DNA from: Phyllobacterium phragmitis | GTDB taxonomy: Bacteria > Pseudomonadota > Alphaproteobacteria > Rhizobiales > Rhizobiaceae | Assembly (NCBI RefSeq): GCF_002980495.1 | Contig: NZ_PVBR01000013.1 | Location: forward strand, 1-64,000 | DNA: 64,000 nucleotides | Direction of reading: 5' to 3' | In this document: piece by piece, positions 61,359-64,000 of the stretch | Layout: each line of letters starts with the position of its first letter | Position numbering within the stretch: the stretch's first letter is position 1 | Position numbers and translations under genes: made by a program | The notes under the pieces: model-generated | Database searches by the model: none | What the model was told of the DNA's origin: nothing | What the model saw: only the letters and a program-made list of their open reading frames with translations

Positions 61359-62759
61359 TTATTTGTAACAGACGGCTTTGACCGCCTCGATGACTTCCGC
61401 CACATTCGGCAGCGCCAGCTTTTCAAGATTGGCGGCATAAGGCATCGGAACGTCCTTGCCTGCAATAGTGAGCACTGGAGCGTCAAGATAATCGAACGCC
61501 TGCTGCATGATGCGGGTGGCAATCTCGGTTCCAACGGAGGATTGCGGATAGCCTTCCTCGATCGTCACGCAACGGCCCGTCTTCTTCACTGATTCGATCA
61601 CCGTCGGCAGATCCATCGGGCGGATCGTCCTGAGATCGATGATTTCTGCGTCGATGCCAAGCCCTGCGAGCTCTTCAGCCGCCTTGACCGCATAGGTCAT
61701 GCCGATACCAAAGGAAACCAGCGTCACGTCCTTGCCCGTCTTGTGGACACGCGCCTTGCCGATCGGCAGGACGAAATCGTCGATCTTCGGCACATCGAAG
61801 CTGTGGCCGTAGAGAATCTCGTTTTCGAGGAAGATGACCGGATTTGGATCGCGGATCGCGGCCTTGAGCAAGCCCTTGGCGTCGGCGGCGGTGTAAGGCA
61901 TCACCACCTTGAGCCCCGGAATATGGCTGTACCAGGCGGCATAGCACTGCGAGTGCTGGGCCGCGACACGCGCGGCGGCGCCGCTCGGGCCGCGGAACAC
62001 GATGGGCGCGCCCATCTGGCCGCCCGACATATAGAGCGTCTTTGCCGCCGAATTGATGATCTGGTCGATCGCCTGCATGGCGAAATTGAAGGTCATGAAC
62101 TCGACGATGGGACGAAGCCCGGCCATCGCAGCGCCGACGCCTACGCCGGCAAAACCATGCTCCGTGATCGGCGTATCGACCACGCGGCGCGGGCCGAATT
62201 CATCGAGAAGTCCCTGCGTGACCTTATAGGCGCCCTGATATTCGGCGACTTCCTCGCCCATGACGAAAACGTCAGGGTCGCGGCGCATTTCCTCGGCCAT
62301 CGCGTCGCGCAGCGCTTCGCGGACCGTGGTGTTCACCATTTCGGTGCCTTGCGGAATGTCGGGATCGGAGGCGATGTCGAGAGCCGGCACTTTCGGCGCC
62401 GCCGGAACGGTATTCTCCTGCTTCGCAGGCTGCTCCGTCCGCGTTTCTGGATGTGCCTCGGCACGCTCTTCGGCCGCAGGCTCTGACTTGGAAGACGAGA
62501 TCGCATCGGCGCTCTCGCCCTCGGCGAGCAGGACGGCGATCGGCGTATTCACCTTCACATTATCCGTGCCTTCGGCGATGAGTATCTTGCCGAGCGTACC
62601 TTCGTCGACGGCTTCCACTTCCATGGTCGCTTTGTCGGTCTCGATTTCGGCGATGACGTCACCTGATGTGACCGCGTCACCTTCCTTTTTCAGCCATTTG
62701 GATAGTTTGCCCTCTTCCATCGTCGGCGAGAGGGCAGGCATGAGAATCTCTACAGGCAT
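61359..62759 (-). CDS. pdhB: Pyruvate dehydrogenase E1 beta with N-terminal lipoyl domain (466 aa)
   Basis: Residues 1-80 are a lipoyl domain ([40 protein letters not shown]). After an acidic linker the E1-beta fold follows ([60 protein letters not shown]). Lipoyl fusion to E1 beta is known in Rhizobiales and Zymomonas. Together with PdhA it decarboxylates pyruvate and transfers acetyl to lipoyl groups. Confidence 0.95.
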   Translation of the reverse strand: MPVEILMPALSPTMEEGKLSKWLKKEGDAVTSGDVIAEIETDKATMEVEAVDEGTLGKILIAEGTDNVKVNTPIAVLLAEGESADAISSSKSEPAAEERAEAHPETRTEQPAKQENTVPAAPKVPALDIASDPDIPQGTEMVNTTVREALRDAMAEEMRRDPDVFVMGEEVAEYQGAYKVTQGLLDEFGPRRVVDTPITEHGFAGVGVGAAMAGLRPIVEFMTFNFAMQAIDQIINSAAKTLYMSGGQMGAPIVFRGPSGAAARVAAQHSQCYAAWYSHIPGLKVVMPYTAADAKGLLKAAIRDPNPVIFLENEILYGHSFDVPKIDDFVLPIGKARVHKTGKDVTLVSFGIGMTYAVKAAEELAGLGIDAEIIDLRTIRPMDLPTVIESVKKTGRCVTIEEGYPQSSVGTEIATRIMQQAFDYLDAPVLTIAGKDVPMPYAANLEKLALPNVAEVIEAVKAVCYK

Positions 62760-62774
62760 GTCTACACCCTCCCC

Positions 62775-63815
62775 TTAGAGCAAGATATCGGTATAAAGTT
62801 CGGATGCATCAGGTTCCGGATCGGCCTGGGCGAAATCCGCCGCATCGGCGACGATCTCGCGAACCTGCTTATCGATGGCTTTCAGTTCGTCCTCGCTCGA
62901 CCAGCCCTTATCGACCAGCCGGTACTTCACCTGCTCGATCGGGTCATGTTCGGAACGCATCTTCTGAACTTCATCCTTCGTGCGATATTTCGCCGGATCC
63001 GACATGGAGTGGCCGCGATAGCGGTAGGTCAACATCTCCAGAATGATCGGCCCCTTGCCGGAACGCGCCCATTCGGCAGCCAACTCACCGGCAGCCAACA
63101 CCGCGCGCACATCCATGCCATCTACCTGAATGCCGGGGATATTGAAGGAAAGGCCGCGGCGCGAGAAATCCGTCTGGGCGGAACCGCGCGAGACGGAAGT
63201 TCCCATCGCATAGTGATTGTTCTCGATGACGTAGACCACCGGCAGCTTCCACAGCGCGGCCATGTTGAAGCTCTCGTAGACTTGGCCCTGGTTGGCCGCG
63301 CCATCGCCGAAATAGGTCAGCGAGATATTGTCATTGCCGCGATAACGGTTGGCAAAGGCAAGGCCGGTTCCAAGTGGAACCTGCGCGCCGACAATACCAT
63401 GGCCGCCATAGAAATGCTTTTCCTTGGAGAACATGTGCATCGAACCGCCCTTCCCCTTGGAAAGGCCGCCGCGCCGTCCGGTCAGTTCCGCCATGACGCC
63501 GCGCGGGCTCATGCCGGTGGCCAGCATGTGGCCGTGATCGCGGTAGGCGGTAATGACTTCATCGCCCGGCTTCAGCGCAAGCTGCATGCCGATAACGACG
63601 GCTTCCTGACCGATGTAGAGATGACAGAAACCGCCGATGAAGCCCATGCCGTAAAGCTGGCCCGCCTTTTCCTCGAAACGCCGGATCAGCAGCATTTCAC
63701 GATAGGCTTCGAGTTCCTGTTCTCGGTCAAAATCGGCAGGCTTTGGTGCCTTGGGTGCGTTTAATGAAGCCGCCTGCGTTTTTGACGCAGGAGCTTTTTT
63801 AGCCCTCGGTGCCAT
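62775..63815 (-). CDS. pdhA: Pyruvate dehydrogenase E1 alpha (346 aa)
   Basis: Binds thiamine diphosphate. TPP motif GDGAANQGQVYESFNMAALW, phosphorylation-loop-like region YRYRGHSMSDPAKYRTKDEV and HLYIGQEAVVIGM are present. The first 30 residues are Lys/Ala/Pro-rich and flexible. SD GGGAG lies before the ATG on the minus strand. First gene of the pdhA-pdhB-orf-pdhC cluster, transcribed leftward. Confidence 0.95.
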   Translation of the reverse strand: MAPRAKKAPASKTQAASLNAPKAPKPADFDREQELEAYREMLLIRRFEEKAGQLYGMGFIGGFCHLYIGQEAVVIGMQLALKPGDEVITAYRDHGHMLATGMSPRGVMAELTGRRGGLSKGKGGSMHMFSKEKHFYGGHGIVGAQVPLGTGLAFANRYRGNDNISLTYFGDGAANQGQVYESFNMAALWKLPVVYVIENNHYAMGTSVSRGSAQTDFSRRGLSFNIPGIQVDGMDVRAVLAAGELAAEWARSGKGPIILEMLTYRYRGHSMSDPAKYRTKDEVQKMRSEHDPIEQVKYRLVDKGWSSEDELKAIDKQVREIVADAADFAQADPEPDASELYTDILL

Positions 63816-64000
63816 ATCTCACTCCCTGTTATAGTTGGTGCAAGGATAGACGCGCCGCGCGCAAGATACAATATGCACGGGGAGCATAGCTGCTATGACA
63901 ATAAGCTCTTATAAATGCTTGATAAAAACGATATTAACCGAAACCCAGTTAATCTGCTGCGACTAATGCGATAACATAATCGTCACTTCATCTGGACGGG
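63816..64000 (-). promoter_or_regulatory. Upstream region of the pdhA operon
   Basis: 185 AT-rich bases, without a supported gene, precede pdhA and reach the window edge. On the minus strand a TATAAC lies about 24 bases before the start, and TTGTCA further upstream with ATATTG downstream of it are possible promoter pieces, but spacing is not convincing. The operon promoter is expected here. Confidence 0.4.

Overview
The window reads as chromosomal DNA of an alphaproteobacterium of the Rhizobiales, most likely Brucellaceae (Brucella/Ochrobactrum group). The basis is gene content and order: dusB-ntrB-ntrC, ntrY-ntrX-trkA, hfq-hflX, mazG, galE, ispDF, and a pyruvate dehydrogenase cluster with lpdA and lipA. 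It also carries short palindromic repeats of a rhizobial type. This assignment is inference from gene families, not a database match.

Region 1 (1 to about 27,742) is most of a tailed, HK97-like siphophage prophage, almost wholly on the + strand. It opens with the first 20 codons of a BrnT-type toxin gene running off the left edge, then a run of very small accessory genes (159-3250) that includes an HNH nuclease. Next come packaging and head genes (TerS, TerL, portal, protease, capsid; 3485-9060), then connectors and two unusual Gly/Ala-rich structural proteins (9060-12357). The tail module follows (12427-24130): tail tube, a tail assembly chaperone with a likely programmed -1 frameshift, tape measure, tail-tip genes, large tip protein and fibres. 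The lysis cassette (24294-26207) holds a holin-like protein, a SAR-type lysozyme and nested Rz/Rz1 spanins. A homing endonuclease sits in the lysis cassette and a small membrane protein gene sits antisense between tail genes. Integrase, repressor and replication genes are not in this window; they presumably lie to the left.

Region 2 (about 26,645-28,110) is the right prophage border. It contains a strong terminator, a ParB-like gene fragment, clustered palindromes, one small minus-strand gene, and GCTACC repeats. It ends at a tRNA-Ser(TGA) that stops in its anticodon loop. Beyond it lie three copies of a roughly 33-bp repeat at 65-66 bp spacing and a PAS-GGDEF gene whose catalytic core is missing.

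Region 3 (28,948-36,669, + strand) holds housekeeping genes: a septal RlpA lipoprotein, a DacF-like carboxypeptidase, and the compact run tmk-holB-metG-tatD-MBL hydrolase. A dif-like 28-bp site follows at 36,745-36,772. To its right nearly every chromosomal gene is on the - strand. The switch in gene orientation at this site suggests that the replication terminus is here.

Region 4 (36,874-64,000, mainly - strand) holds a methyltransferase, a flavoprotein, a BASS-type transporter, galE, mazG (+), hflX, hfq, a glycosyltransferase, trkA and two nitrogen two-component systems (ntrYX and dusB-ntrBC). After these come ispDF and a CinA-type amidase (+), ratA, lipA, two small membrane proteins, and lpdA-SGNH hydrolase-pdhC-orf-pdhB-pdhA. 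LipA supplies the lipoyl cofactor used by the E2 subunit and by the extra lipoyl domain on PdhB, and LpdA reoxidises it.
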